Origin: Hydractinia symbiolongicarpus
Lineage: Eukaryota; Cnidaria; Hydrozoa; Anthoathecata; Hydractiniidae
Length of the DNA: 64,000 nucleotides
Reading direction: 5' to 3'
NCBI RefSeq assembly: GCF_029227915.1
Contig: NC_079878.1
Span: 25,071,501-25,135,500 of the forward strand
This document shows, piece by piece, positions 21,259 to 33,539 of this stretch (positions are counted from its first letter, which is position 1; each line of letters begins with the position of its first letter). A program made the translations under genes and the position numbers. The notes beneath the pieces were generated by a model that was not told where the DNA came from, searched no databases, and saw only the letters and a program-made list of their open reading frames with translations.

Positions 21259-21770
21259 TTAATTCGCTTCGTGCAAATCTCCCTTTAATAAGACGTCGGG
21301 GTGTAGTATGAATGGTGGAACAACTAAAACGGAATTTAAATCTGACAGTACTTTCCTATCAGAAGCAAGGTGAAGAAGGCCTGAACACTTTGTATTCCTC
21401 TGCATAGATGGTGATTGACCGGCCGGAATGAAATTAATTTTGTTGCACTTGGAAACCTTAAGAGGTTCATATGATACCAAAAACTCTTTTAATGCCTTAA
21501 TAAAAACTATTAAAACCGAGTCATGACGGTATGTGTATCTACCCTGCGTAAGGGAGGTCCTACAGGCACCCAATATGCGAGAGACATTTGAGGATGGTTT
21601 TTTGCACAGAATGCAACTTTTGTCTTTCTCAATTCCGCATCTCACAAGATTGGTTGGAGAGGGAAGGGTGTCGTAGGTTGCCCCTATACAAAAGGAAGTT
21701 AGACATTGTGGGAGTGAAAGAATTGTTCTCCAAGATAAATCATTTTTCACATAAAAGCACCACTTTAGTC
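21259..21770 (-). pseudogene. Family 2 copy E: CCHC knuckle with truncated RLE
   Basis: The 163-residue frame keeps the knuckle start lost in copy D: LVRCGIEKDKSCILC, then NVSRILGAC, where Arg replaces the usual knuckle His. GRYTYRHDSVL follows, and the frame breaks in the RLE after HPDVLL. It is truncated upstream near 21765 inside the connector. It is the diverged partner of the unequal crossover. Confidence 0.75.
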
Positions 21771-21983
21771 CACAACTAAAAAATGCTTAAGTTAAATACC
21801 GTTAGAGAGTCGTTCCCGTTAGCTTATGACGATAATATGATCACTGATGATGACTTTGTGCTTTTGTATGATCTCAACTCTTCAAAAAAATCCAGAAATA
21901 CCCTAATGGCTGTATAATAGATTTAATCTTGAACTACTATGTGATGATGAATGCCGAACTGAATTTCGCTTTTGGAAAATAAG

Positions 21984-22280
21984 AAAATAATTTACGAAGA
22001 GGCGGCAAGCCACCGCAATGATGAACTCAACCTGTTAGGTCTTTGGAAATAAACTAGAGGTTGTACTCCTCTAGAAAAAATGCCTCTAAAAGCACAATTC
22101 TCCCTTTTTACAAGGAATTAATTAAAAAAATGTATAAAAAAAATAAAACGGACACAACACATTTGAAAAGATGAACAGAACTTTAACCAAGGGCAGGTAG
22201 GTTTCGACCCATATTTCTGAACCTAAGTACCCTGGATGTCTAGCTGGGTCACCTCGAAGAGGTCCGCGGACGGTCATCTT
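21984..22280 (-). mobile_element. Family 2 terminal block, short 3' fragment
   Basis: It starts at AAGAAAATAATTTACG, contains GAGGCGGCAAGCCACCGC, TAGAGG/CCTCTA and half of the closed stem, and breaks at GGTCATC. It joins directly to the Harbinger relic. Confidence 0.7.
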
Positions 22281-23145
22281 TACAGCCTTAATGATGTTTA
22301 CAAATAGCAGATAAAATTTGCTGTTATAATGGCACTGTATGCACATCGAGAGAAGCACTATGCATCCTACTAGAACGGTCTGCTTATCCCTACAGATACC
22401 TTGACATGGTCCCTCGTTTTAGTAGACCTATACCTGAACTGTGTATCATTTTGCAACATATGGAAATTTTTTATTTTTCTACGCTGGGGTGATTTACTAA
22501 ATTCTTTCAACCAAGTTTGGCTTACACGTGATTGTGTAGAAGTTTTTGCTAACAAAGTTCATGACAAGGGTCACCACTTGAAAACTGTTGGGGCTTTATT
22601 GATGTAACTGTCAGACCAGTTAGTCGGCCAGGTGAGAATCAGCACATAGTCTACAATGGACACAAAAGAGTACACACCCTTAAGTTTTAATCAGTAGTAA
22701 CACCAAATGGGCATATAGCAAATGTTTGGTCCTATAGAGGGAAAACGTCATGACAGTGGTATGCTGGCAGATTCAGGGCTTCTTACCCTCCTTTAACACC
22801 ATAGCTATGACAGTAATGGATATCCGCTGTGCATCTATAGAGACCCTGCATATCCCATCCGGGTTTACCTGCAATCTTGTTTTAAAGGAGCTAATTTAAA
22901 TGCACAACAGAAAGACTGGAATAAAAGAATGAGTGAGGTTAGAGTGGCTGTTGAATGGTCATTTGGTGAGATATTGAGCTATTTCAAATTACTTGATTTA
23001 AGAAAAAAAAATTGGTTTAAGTTCAGTTGGAAAGACAAACTTTATTTGTGCCTTATTAAGTAATGCTAGGAACTATTTACATCGAAATCAAGTGTCAAAG
23101 TATTTTCATCTTGAGCCTCCTGTTTTAGAAGAATACTTCTAGTGA
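22281..23145 (+). pseudogene. PIF/Harbinger (HARBI1-like) transposase relic
   Basis: Across frames: SREALCILLERSAYPYRYLD, MVPRFSRPIPELC, VTVRPVSRPGENQHIVYNGH, KRVHTLKFQSVV, GPIEGKRHDSGMLADSG, YGYP-like NGYPLCIYRDPAYP and EVRVAVEWSFGEI. These are the DDE_Tnp_4 signatures of Harbinger transposases: first Asp in the D(G)T segment (here IDVT), second in the GP-E-G-RHD region, Glu in VEWSFG. There are several frameshifts. It converges on the accessory gene at 23.4-23.9 kb, the usual two-gene make-up of Harbinger elements. Confidence 0.85.
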
Positions 23146-23406
23146 TAATTTATGTTGTTCGTCCCACTAAGCCATCAACAGTCACTAGAGTAAATGCAAT
23201 GCATATAAAGAAATACTTTTTTCATTTTTATAGCTCCACAACAAAATGCATCTTTCAACTAATATAACTATACACTACCAAATAGCTGGTAAAACAAAAC
23301 AGCTAAAACAACAACAACAAAGTATAATACGCTACCAGTAAAGTGGTTCCCTTTTCCAAAACAAAATTAAATCAACTAGGAGAGAAATGTTAAACATTTG
23401 ATAAAC

Positions 23407-23925
23407 TTAGGGGCCATGCAAAAAATATGTTGCCTTGAGGGGAGGGGAGTCAGTCAAAATGAACGAAAGTGAGCAAGGGGTGGAGTGGCTCACAATTCCA
23501 GGAATTTTTAGGTGAGCTTTTTGTTGAAGTTCTTCTTTTCTGAGCTGCACCTCCATGGCAGCTTTCTCCTTAAGATAAGCTACAGCTTCAGAGCCATTAT
23601 TTCTTGAACGTTTACAAAAATTTTCTTCCATACTACGATCTTTTGTTTCCGAAAAAGTCTCTAAACATCTTGTTTTCATCTCCTTAGCTTTTTGCATATC
23701 TCCTTGTTTTGCTTTCCTGTTTGGTGTTTGTTTCGATTGCTCTTCTTCAGCTTCATCTAATCTTTCCATAATATCCTGTAGGGCTATATCTAACTATGTG
23801 TCTTCAGGACTTATACCTGATGCACGTTCTTCTGCATTAATTTTCTTTTTAAAGTGTTCTAGCAAGGAATTCAAGTGATCTATAACCAATCTAACATTTA
23901 CACGAAAGCTGGGTTCTTCAATTAG
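23407..23925 (-). pseudogene. Harbinger accessory (Myb/SANT-type) protein, C-terminal part
   Basis: On the minus strand, from the break at 23925: LIEEPSFRVNVRLVIDHLNS, LLEHFKKKINAEERASGISP and, after an in-frame stop, DIALQDIMERLDEAEEEQSK. A charged region with GSEAVAYLKEKAAMEVQLRK then forms a probable coiled coil. The ASGI segment and the AVAYLKEK tail are typical of the DNA-binding partner protein of PIF/Harbinger elements in cnidarians. The N-terminal Myb part is missing because family 3 sequence begins at 23928. Confidence 0.7.
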
Positions 23926-23927
23926 AA

Positions 23928-24560
23928 AATTTTGAACATTGCAGCAAGGCGCAATGAAATACTCAACCTGTTAAGTTTTAGGGTTAAATCATAGAGGTTT
24001 TGTTCCTCCAAAGTTACTGCCAACAGACAGTTAAACTTCCTTTTCGCAGGATACACAATATCAGTGAAGAAAAAACACACAAAAAAACAACAACACAAAA
24101 CACACACAACACACATTGCCTTGACACCAAACGGTTTCGCCTTAAAGCCTCAACCAAGGGGTGTCGGGATTCCAGGTGGGGCACCTTTAATCCGAGGTCC
24201 ACTAAGTGGTCATCAGGAGGCCTTGGAATCCTCTTCTGTCACCAAATGTTCTTTAATCCACGCAATCTATTGACATATAAAACAAGGGTTGACTGGGGTA
24301 AAAAGTGAGGTCGTCACACCCAAAGACAAGACTTGTAGGAACCTGTAAAAAGGGAACTAAGCAAGTCAAACCCCTTTCCTATGCCACGTTTTTATTTCTA
24401 AATTTTTTTTTATTTTTTAAATTTTTCTATTTTTATTTTCTTTTCTGTTATTTTAAACTGCCTGGAAGAAAAAACGTAGGATAGTTTGGTGTTAAGTTAC
24501 TTCCGAACGTCACATTGCGTCACAGCTCTGTCATTGCAGTAAAGCCACTGGTCTTAAGAA
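23928..24560 (-). mobile_element. Family 3 (X) element: USP end, 3' UTR and terminal block
   Basis: Terminal block (23930-24070), CA-rich segment, CCTTGACACCAAACGG, structured GGGG/CCCC motif (24292-24380) and, at 24555-24440, a USP tail with CNDRAVTQCDVRK. It is 5' truncated near 24555 in the USP, next to the TAA microsatellite region. It cut the Harbinger accessory gene. Confidence 0.75.
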
Positions 24561-24627
24561 GGACTTACAGGACGTAAATTTATAACAGTATTTTTTACTG
24601 ACATACTCATCCTGTATATAAATTGGG

Positions 24628-24791
<164 letters not shown>

Positions 24792-27390
24792 ATCGTAGTT
24801 TGGTTGTATCACTCTGAAAAAATATGCAAAGCGTTTTTTTTATGGATAAACCTAAAATTATCAGTGACAATTTGGTTCATACATTGTTGTTGGCTCAATT
24901 GTACAAAACGCAAGCGAAAAAATAGTATTTCTATAGCTGAATGTCACCTTTTTGCGACAAACGGCAGAATAGCACAACCAAAATAAACTCTCATTATTAG
25001 GCTTGTGTGTCAATGTTACTTCTCAAACTTTGGAAACTTTATTTAAAACGACATAAACAATCGACACATCAAAATGATTAGGTTGATTATCGATCTTAAT
25101 TTATTAAATCTCAAAGTTCCACAAAATATTTTTGACAGTTTTTTAGTTAAAACATAAAAAGCAAAGTTGCACTAATGACTTAAGACACTTGACACGGCTG
25201 GACAATGACAAATACTGCCCTAAATGTGATTTTGAATATCAAACTATCAGAATAATACAACCCAGAACTCTGTAACCATTATTGGTGTGATCAACCACCG
25301 GGTTGCCAATAAAAAAATAACGGACTTCGATAGGCATTAATAAACGGCCAGCCCAGTACAACATAAACAGACTGAATGGACAATGGATGTGTTGCGTTGT
25401 TACGTTTAGGAGGCAAACTGTCTTCTCTTCATGTCTTGTTTTATTTTGTGCCAAAGTTTTTACTGAATTTGTTAAAATAATAATAAATTTCCCGGGACCT
25501 TTTTGTAGCTAGCTAGCTCGACCTACTACCAGACTTTACACGTGCAGCCAGTAGCTAGCTAGCTAACTCCACCCAGCTACAGTACACTATAAAAATATAT
25601 TCAAAACATTTGTATAGATGATAATTTATTGCCTGTTAATTAGCCTATGTGCTTAAAAGGTAGGGTAGGATTAAAAGAAAGGCTTTATAGCTACCCCACT
25701 ATCGTGGTGAATGTAGCTAATACTCTCAAACTTTATAATGTGAACCTTTTAAAACCGATGCTAAAGTGAATGAATATATGGACAGTCCTGTTGGAAAAGC
25801 TACAGTGTGTTAATCATGCTTTTTGTCTTTTTCATCAGACCTTCCAAACCCCTCTTTTTTGGAAAAATACTGTGACACATGACAAAGTTGTTGGTTCAAT
25901 TTGAAAAATAGCCAAAGATGGGTTGAGTGTAAACTTTGACTTAAATATAAATGATGATATATGTTTTAAGCAAAGAATAGTAGTAAAAAGTCTGTGAAAC
26001 GTGACATAATTCATTTGTCGCTGACCTTTTCTATGGCCAAAAATGAAATTTTAAGTGTTATATACAGAGACGGCACTGTCAATTATCAATTATTTCCTGA
26101 AAAATGACATATTTTCCCACTTGATATTCTTATTAATATTAGGAGAAGGTGAGTGGGATTTTTGTTTATATTGGAATGTTAGAATTTTTAGGTATATACA
26201 CATGTTATATAAGAAACCTGTTTATTTGAATAAAACATTTATTTGTTTGTCTTTTAACGTTGTAACATATTTACACATAGACAATATTGATTCATGAATG
26301 GTTTTACTTATTGTAATCTACAGATTTTTAAACAATGAATAACAAAAGGATTGTTGTAAGTATTGTTTAAATTATATTTATTAAATAAGGTATGATGACG
26401 GTTAACCTACCATGGTAGTTTAAGCCATGGGAGCATAGGTAACTCCTCAGTAAAAATTAACAAGCTTATGTTCTTATCACAAAAAATGGTAACCTGTGTC
26501 ACCAGTTTAGCTTTTTTTTACTTGCAACACTTTCCTGGAACTTCAAAATTTAGCCAGTAACATGTGACAAGATCAAATTAATTTAATTTTATATCTCGTT
26601 CATGAGTAAAAAATGTCTGTATTAGAATGTCTGTATTTTAAACTAATCGATAAGGTCTGTGGAAAATTTACTTAGACAGGATAAAAATGAAAAAAATATA
26701 GGGTGTTTAGGGAGTTTTGCTGACATCAGCAGTGCGTATGAAAATTATCTTCCGAAGCAGTTTGTTAGCCCATTGCCTGTAATGTGTATAGCACGGAATG
26801 CTGATAAAAATGTATATATTTTTGTGCTTTAATGAACGTAAAAGGATTGAAAATTTTTGATGGGTTTTTTGATGACGTCATCAACATGTCCATTTCAAAA
26901 CGGATTCTGGGACTCAGGTTTGGAAAAGTTACCCAAATTGGTCCCAAACTGTCCCTAGTTACCCACATACTTAAAAATAACTGATGCCACCACCACCCTG
27001 TTTCCAAGCTATTTAGCCTAAAAGTTACAACTGCATTGCAATGGCTTAATTAATTGTAATTAAAATATTGACATTAAATTAGTGTTATTGACATCACAAG
27101 GTTTAATTTATCAATTCACATTTGAGACATGCATTTTTTAGCGATATCAAAGAAAAACGAACACGTCAAATTTGGCCCCGTGGATAATTTTGAGCATGTA
27201 TATAATCTCTATCTGTGTTAAGTTAGTTCAAAAAAGATTTTTCATTTTGTATGCAATGGCCGTATTGGATTTAAATCGCTATAATTTTGAACTATAGATA
27301 ATTCACAGAAAGTTGTAACAAATGATTTAATTCTGCATCTTTTTTATACATATTGCCAAATTAAGGAAAAGTAATGTTAAGTTTGTAATT
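24792..27390. other. No gene seen; TAGC-rich patch
   Basis: AT-rich DNA. A patch of TAGCTAGC palindromes lies at about 25507-25570, like that at 44.5 kb. An ORF at 26765-27007 (minus) has no domain I recognise. Confidence 0.4.
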
Positions 27391-27394
27391 GCAT

Positions 27395-29345
27395 TTTAGA
27401 CTCGTTCAAAAAATCCAACTGTGAGCCAGGAAGATATTGCTAAAAAGTATTGTTGCCTACATATTGATCCAGAAGGCCTCATAAAAAAATAGATTCATTC
27501 TGAAATCAGTTGGTTTAACAGCTTTTTTTTAGTTTTTTTGTTTATTGTGTCAGGGTCAGAAAATTTTCCAGTTTTTCTCTCTCAATTATGTATTGAAGAG
27601 AGTTTATGTTTGATCTATAAGTGACGTAAATATTTTATTTAGGTTATGGAATTTTTACAACAAAAAATTTTGGAAAAGGAGATTTTCTCTTAGAATATGC
27701 AGGAAACTCTATACCATATGAAAAAGGTGAAGAGTTATTTGAAAGAAAAACAACAAGTGGTTCATATCTTTATTTCTTTACTGTGAACGGAGCAGATGAT
27801 TTGCGATGGTAGGTTACTAAAATATGCTATGATATGCTAAAATATAAAGTGAAGTACTATTAAAGGGATTGTTGTGGAGAATAAATTTATCAAGTCCTTT
27901 GGAATTTTTAAAAATAGATTTCAATATTTAAATTTTAGGGAACTGATGAAATCATCAGTAAGTTTTAAAAAATGCTGACATTACAATTCTACATACCTAA
28001 AGTTGAAGATAAGATCATTCTTAAACTACAAAACTTTACATATGCTAAAATTCCATCCAGAGGATTAGTTAAACATTTAAGCTGAATATGTTAAAAACGA
28101 AAAAAGATATTTTAAAAATTTTCTCCTTTATAAGGTACAAAATATCATTTTCAATGCAGGAATCTCTAACGTATTATTAATATGTTTTAGCATTGACGGC
28201 TCAAAATCCATACAAAATGGGAAGTTTGTAAATGATTCTTTATATGGAAATTGTGTGATGAGAAAAATTGTGTGTGATGGTAATGATGTACGGCTTTGTC
28301 TCTTTGCAACAAAAGATATTTCCATTGGGAAGGAATTAAGATATAACTATGGAGATGACAAAAATATTTGGTGGAGAAAAAATGTAATTATTTAAATATT
28401 TAATTATTGAAGTGTTCAACCTCCTACATAAAATATACATTGATTTGGCTTATTGGTTTTGTCACAGTTGATTATAAGGTTTGCTAAGAAGCAGGCTAAG
28501 TCTCCGTAGAATTAAAGATGTTATCCAGATAAGAAGATTGAATTGGCTGGGGCACTTGGAAAGAATGGAGGAGGATAATTGGGTAAGAAAGTGTAGAGAC
28601 TTGATAGTTCCTGGGGCAAAGCCCAGAGGCAGACCGAGAAAGACTTGGCAGGAGGTTATAAGGACAGACTTGATACAGAGGAAGTTGAGTTTAGATCTAA
28701 AAAAAAAAGATCAGATTGGAAGAGGGTCATTAATATACCCCGTCCAACCCATGCTAGCATGGAAAACGGACGTTTCGCCGAGAATGATGATGATGATGAG
28801 GGTATATCTGTACAGGAAAGGGTTTATAGTTTTCCTACTGTTTTCATAAAGTATTTTTTATTGCATTTCAGGATGTGTTTAAGAAGCCTCTCACTATTTA
28901 GGTATATATAACTGTGTAGCTGTACAAGTATGATCTGGTTACATCCTTAATGCCTACACATTTTTAGTAAAAGTTGTTGTATTTTTAGATGGTCGAATGT
29001 GGAACAATGTATGATGAAAGTTTTCACTCAGATTTGGCCTGAATTAAAAACTTCCTAATTCTGTTGTATTGAGTTGTGGAAAATTGTATTTTTTTCATAT
29101 AGCCAAAGGAGAAAAAGAGTGCACCTCCATGTCCTTCACAAATTCTTCAGTTAATGAATGGGGAAATAAGCTTAAATAAGGTAGATTATTATGTTTTAGA
29201 TTTAGTTTGGAATTGCAACCATAGTGTTAAATGTGTTACATTAAACTAAAGGTAGTTATGGAAACTCTTTTTTTAGGCAACAGGGGAATCAGTGACAGAA
29301 ACAGCTCATTTTGAATGGACAAAATATAAGTATAAAATCATTTAA
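27395..29345 (+). CDS. SET-domain lysine methyltransferase (KMT5A-like), multi-exon
   Basis: Exons, with coding phases that agree: 27643-27808, 28191-28383, 29103-29180, 29277-29345 (stop TAA). The first reads GYGIFTTKNFGKGDFLLEYA then YLYFFTVNGADD. The second opens CIDGSKSIQNGKFVNDSLYG-N and ends in LFATKDISIGKELRYNYGDD, giving the SET motifs GxG, ND and the ELxYxYGD end. Donors GTAGGT, GTAATT, GTAGAT and AG acceptors are present. A likely upstream exon (27397-27490, KNPTVSQEDIAKKYCCLHID) ends at a stop where a donor is expected, so the 5' end is unresolved. KMT5A-type enzymes methylate histone H4 Lys20; such genes are expanded in cnidarians. The target is inferred from family only. Confidence 0.72.
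28465..28805 (+). mobile_element. LINE 3' end in an intron of the SET gene
   Basis: The frame reads RRLNWLGHLERMEEDNWVRK, GRPRKTWQEVIRTDL, the familiar C-terminus of endonuclease-RT LINEs. It is followed by a conserved 3' tail CCCATGCTAGCATGGAAAAC and a (GAT)n run (28785-28798). Only the last 100 or so codons remain, as expected for a 5'-truncated insertion. It lies between SET exons ending at 28383 and starting at 29103. Confidence 0.85.
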
Positions 29346-29574
29346 TTATTTAATCCCATTGATAAATCCATCTAAACAGTCAACAGTCAACCTACCTTTC
29401 TATGATGTTATATACAAAATTTAAAAATATAAATTTTTTTCTTGACATGGGTCCAAAAAAATAAAAAATGATAATTAAATTTAACAAAAGTTTATTTTCT
29501 GTGTAAACCAGTTCATACTTTTCTCATCTTATAATTTAAATTTACATATTTCATTTCCGAATTAAATGTACATC

Positions 29575-29924
29575 ATCCCAGAGTGGTTAATTATAGCCCT
29601 TAAGTTTTAGTGCTTGCAACAAGAGACTTCACTGTCTACAGTGATAGGTATAGAAACGGTGTCCAGGTAAGATGTGACAGGAGAACAAACCTTAGACACA
29701 AGACCTTTGTTATAGGCAAAGCGCTTTAATTGCAGAACCAAAATTGAACCGCACTCTGCAACCTCTTTTTCAACTGTTGCTGTTTGGTAACTATTGCAGT
29801 AGTGACAGAAGTACGAGTTGACACCTGACAATTCTTCGCTCTCGAAAAAGTTATCTACTGAAGATTGTACAGTCGATGTCAAGGGCAGTTGAAGAAATGG
29901 ACTTACTTGCTCAGAGGTGCTAAT
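29575..29924 (-). pseudogene. USP domain fragment, family 2-like
   Basis: The frame 29882-29607 contains SSVDNFFESEELSGVNSYFC, the zinc-ribbon pair CHYC, LVLQLKRFAYNKG and the start of the His box (LRAIINHSG, other frame, about 29600-29580). It is closest to copy D but diverged, so probably another family. Its N-terminal side is cut at 29924 by the 3' terminus of copy C. Confidence 0.78.
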
Positions 29925-30699
29925 TGATGATGAGGTGACAAAACAGCTAGCTGTAATGATATTTCTTGTCTAATGACAGCTGGTTCTACTATAGTTAGAG
30001 GTTGCAACCCTCTGGAGATTTTTCAAAAAAGCAAAATCCCCCTTTTTGCAAGGATTTCCTAAAAACATTGACCGTAAAAGGCAGAAAAATACAACAGAGA
30101 CAGAACACAACACTAAACAATAAATATTAAAGCAATTCAAAATGAATTGAATAGGTACAAATGAGATAAATAAAACTTATCATAACGTGAATATCCTTAA
30201 ACGGATAAATTTAAAATTATTCTTTAGAGAATGTGTTTAAGAAGCAAACAACTATCTGCGCGCCAGGACTTGTGACCCTGGCTGTAGCTTTCCACATGTG
30301 TTATGGAGCTCCAACACTCAGCCTTACACAGATAATTGTTGCTGTGAACCTGCCTAATGACAGTACCAGCCTGTCATAACTGGGGTAATATGCGTGGGCG
30401 TAACACCACGAAGACCAGATAAGAAAATCTAACCCCTTTGCAAAGCTTCTTCTAAAATGACTAAGGGCAGCAGGATTGTCAATCCTGAAAGCAAAGTGAG
30501 CAAACTCTGCCTCCCTACTGGACTGGGTAATAAGTGGGATCGTTAAGCCCAAAGACAAGATATGATATCAAGCCCCCTTGCTGTGCTTCTTACAGTGTCT
30601 CTATACAAAGAGAGGAGTGAGCAAACTCCGGTTTCACGGTGCACTGACCAACATAAATCAGCTGGGGCAAATAAAACCGCTAGGGTCATGGATTCCCTC

Positions 30700-31620
30700 C
30701 CCCATTTGTTGTGTGACATACAAATAAGCTAACTTCTGGAAAAGAAAAGTATGTATGACAAAGAATTATTCAATGTGTCTACTTGAGAAATACAGCGATC
30801 GTTGCATTTGAACCAGGTGTTTTGTTGGTCCTTAATGAAGGCCCAGTAATGACCTGCTTTAATGTACCTGAGTGGTTAATGGTAGCAACCAAGTTATACT
30901 TGTTGTTGAAAGACACATCGTCAGTTGGGTGAGATGCTACCTTTAAGACATGATGTTTGTTAGGCAAGCAATTGACTAACTTGTTGTCTTTAAAAGAAGA
31001 CCCATTTACTGATGTGTATCTTAACAATTGTACAACAAGGAAGTCGCCGCAATTAGAAATCTGAGTTTCAATTGTGGCCTCTTGATGCGATGAAAACTGG
31101 GGGCAGAACCACTTGTTGTCACCTAGAAGTTCTTGAGGTTGTAAAAATTTGTTAAAAGAGTCTGCTATTAACTTACACGTTGGTAAAATTAAAATTGAAT
31201 CCTTTTGTTCCCTGGAAGTGGAGAAACAACAGGAGTTGCATGACGTTGTTGTGGTCACAGTTACAGACAGTAGATTGTCAACCAAAGGGGAAGATCCAAT
31301 AATTTCGTCAAAAACAACTTGAAGGATCTCGGGCACATCTTGTTGGTGATTGTGATAAAACGCGTTATTGTTAAGAGCATGCATTCTGTTTTGCAGTGCT
31401 CGTAAGAAATTGGAAGGATCAATTGGTGAACGAGAACGATTCAGTAGTGACATATTTAGGACTATAGACTTTACTAGAGGAGAGGACAAAGAGGACTCTG
31501 ATGGTAATTGAGACCCAAAGTCTTGGAAGAACCGTTAATGCTTGCAAAATGGAGTTTGCGTAGCATGTGTTCCCCTTGTTTATCAAACCAGCGTGAACGA
31601 TGCTCACCTTTTGTTTAAGT
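30700..31620 (-). pseudogene. USP (C19) domain of copy C
   Basis: The Cys box HAGLINKGNTCYANSILQAL (about 31600-31540) is intact and fits the USP consensus fully. After a frameshift, the 236-residue frame gives QQDVPEIL, CNSC, WFCPQF (second Cys of this zinc pair lost to Phe), FLVVQLLRY and INHSGTLK. One missing base in an A-run then shifts the GHYWAF His box out of frame. Near the end the WFKCNDRC Asn/Asp box is legible in the other frame (30810-30785). The catalytic boxes can all be found, so decay is modest. Confidence 0.87.
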
Positions 31621-31699
31621 TCCTGGCTAAGGTTATGGTGTTCCGTGGGTTTTGGCATGTCAGAGATGGCTGAAGGGATGAATGAAGAGAAGTCGGTTT

Positions 31700-33539
31700 G
31701 TGACGAGATGTGAGACACAGAAAAAGGTGTGGAGTTTACAGATCTACCTTTTATAAGGATTATGCTCCTTGACTTACGAGGGCAAAAACTCATGCCAGCC
31801 CATTTTAAAGCAGTGACGCACCTGGAAAGGAGGCTTTGAGCTCCACAGACAGAGGATGACATTAGGTTGATATCAGCCATGAAAGCTCTGACTAAAGGAA
31901 GGGGCACGTTTTAGAAGTAATATAATTTGGGGCCGGTGCCGCAATAGTGTATTTAAGAATAATGTTTATACCAGCAAGAAACAAAATGATGGAAAGAGTG
32001 CAACCTGCAAAAATACCTCGCATATACTTGTGCCAGTTGCTTGGTGCAGACAAAGAAAACGATTTGCTATATAAACCAACGTAGTATGACTTAATGAATG
32101 ATATCCAACTCTGAGGGACTCCATACCTTTCCAGTGCAAAAAATATAAGCTTGTGTGGAATTGAAGGATACGCATTTGCAATATCCAGCCATATATTTGC
32201 AAGGTGTGATTTTTTGGCCCAGGCCTCTTTTAAGTGCACACCAAACCATTGACATGTGTTCCCAGCATCCTGGGACTTTCTCCATACAACCCTTCTGAAC
32301 CGACGTGTTAATGAATTTGTTATTATGTATAATGTGAGCTTCTAATCGCCTTGATACAAGGCTAAATAAAAGCTTGCCTTCGACATTTAATAATGCGATA
32401 GGTCGAAAGTCTTTAATATTAGACTCCATAGGAGTTTTTGATTTGGGAATATAAACTTCACGAGCACAACGCCATTGAATAGGGACAACACAATTTTTGA
32501 AACAAGACTTAAAAACATTAAACAAAACAGTATTTGCTTTATTACATTTTTTATAAACTTTATAAGGTATCCCATTGATACCTGGGGAAGAGCCATTTCG
32601 CCGAGTGACAAGAACTTTCACAAAATCTTCATATTTAAAGAGAGAAACTGGAAACGATTTCAAAAGAGGTGGAGTGGATGATTCCCCATCTAGATTACCT
32701 AAAGGTACATCATACAATTTGTCTTTAACTGATTCAAGTTTAAAGTTATCCAGCGTTTCTTGTTCGATCCTTAAAACTGATTTGCACTTCGGGTCAAGAA
32801 GATCTTTTCCTGCCTTGTATGGATTGTTCTTAAAGGCGGTCTGGGCTTTTTTGAATTGATGGCGTTTTTTTCTAGACCTTTCAGCTCGGCGCAATAAAGT
32901 TATTCGACCTTTTACATCCGTAAGAAGTTGGTGTAATTCCTTCCTTTGACTTAGGTAGCAGGATGACTGTATTTGACTAGTTAGGGAATTTTTCTCTTTA
33001 ATTAGATTGATGGATTGAATAGTTCTTCGGCTTTTTCCTGACAGCTTTCTGCCACCCTTATGAACTGAGTGACCACAAATTTGTGCTGCCTTATTATAAA
33101 CGGTGTCTTCAAGCAGTTGTACTTTTTCGGACAAGGAATTACACAAATGAAGCTTATTAGAAAGAATATTTGAAGCAGCATTATCCAAATTGGACCAGCG
33201 GTCGTCAATCATTTTCCCCCAAGATATTGGTGTTTTAATCTGCAAGTTATTAAGATACTTCTCCTCAGTGTGATGGGAATGTCTCGTGTGGGGTTTATCC
33301 GGAGAATCATTGACCTTCTTAAGCTTTTCAGAACCACATTTAGGGAAGATATCCTGAAGAACAACTTTGCATTTGGTAATAGGAGGATGTTTTATTGGAC
33401 TATTTGGAAATGCTGAATTTGTGATCTCAAAATCAATTTCAGATTCACCGCAGCGATTGTTAGAGTTTGTTAAGGATTTATCTATAGCTACAGTGAGTAA
33501 AATGCACAGGGCAAAAGACCACCCTGAGTTGCCTGGCAC
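31700..33539 (-). pseudogene. Reverse transcriptase with N-terminal domain, copy C
   Basis: The 482-residue frame (33539-32091) has a basic, helical N-terminal domain (WGKMIDDRWSNLDNAASNIL, KGRITLLRRAERSRKKRHQF) and RT motifs NGSSPGINGIPYKVY, IPKSKTPMESNIKDFRPIAL, EGKLLFSLVSRRLEAHI, SVQKGCMEKVPGCWEHMSMV. A frameshift leads to 32239-31892 (WLDIANAYPSIPHKLIFFAL, RGIFAGCTLSIILFLAGIN) and another to LVRAFMADINLM. The YxDD-type box is F-M-A-D, so the first catalytic Asp is Ala. The start shown is not ATG (a stop lies just upstream of a GTG), so the true N-terminus is missing. Confidence 0.85.

Larger units (their letters stand above)
18684..21461. repeat. Tandem duplication unit 2 (2,778 bp)
   Basis: Second copy of the unit, at a constant offset of 2,778 bp. 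It is followed by a third, partial and more diverged segment (21462-21770) that belongs to the older flanking retrotransposon copy E. The near identity means the event is recent, or that the assembly has duplicated a haplotype. Confidence 0.85.

Noticed and set aside
26765-27007. 80-residue minus-strand ORF near the SET gene
   Set aside because: No recognised domain, and no splice or start context; kept only as part of the unannotated stretch.
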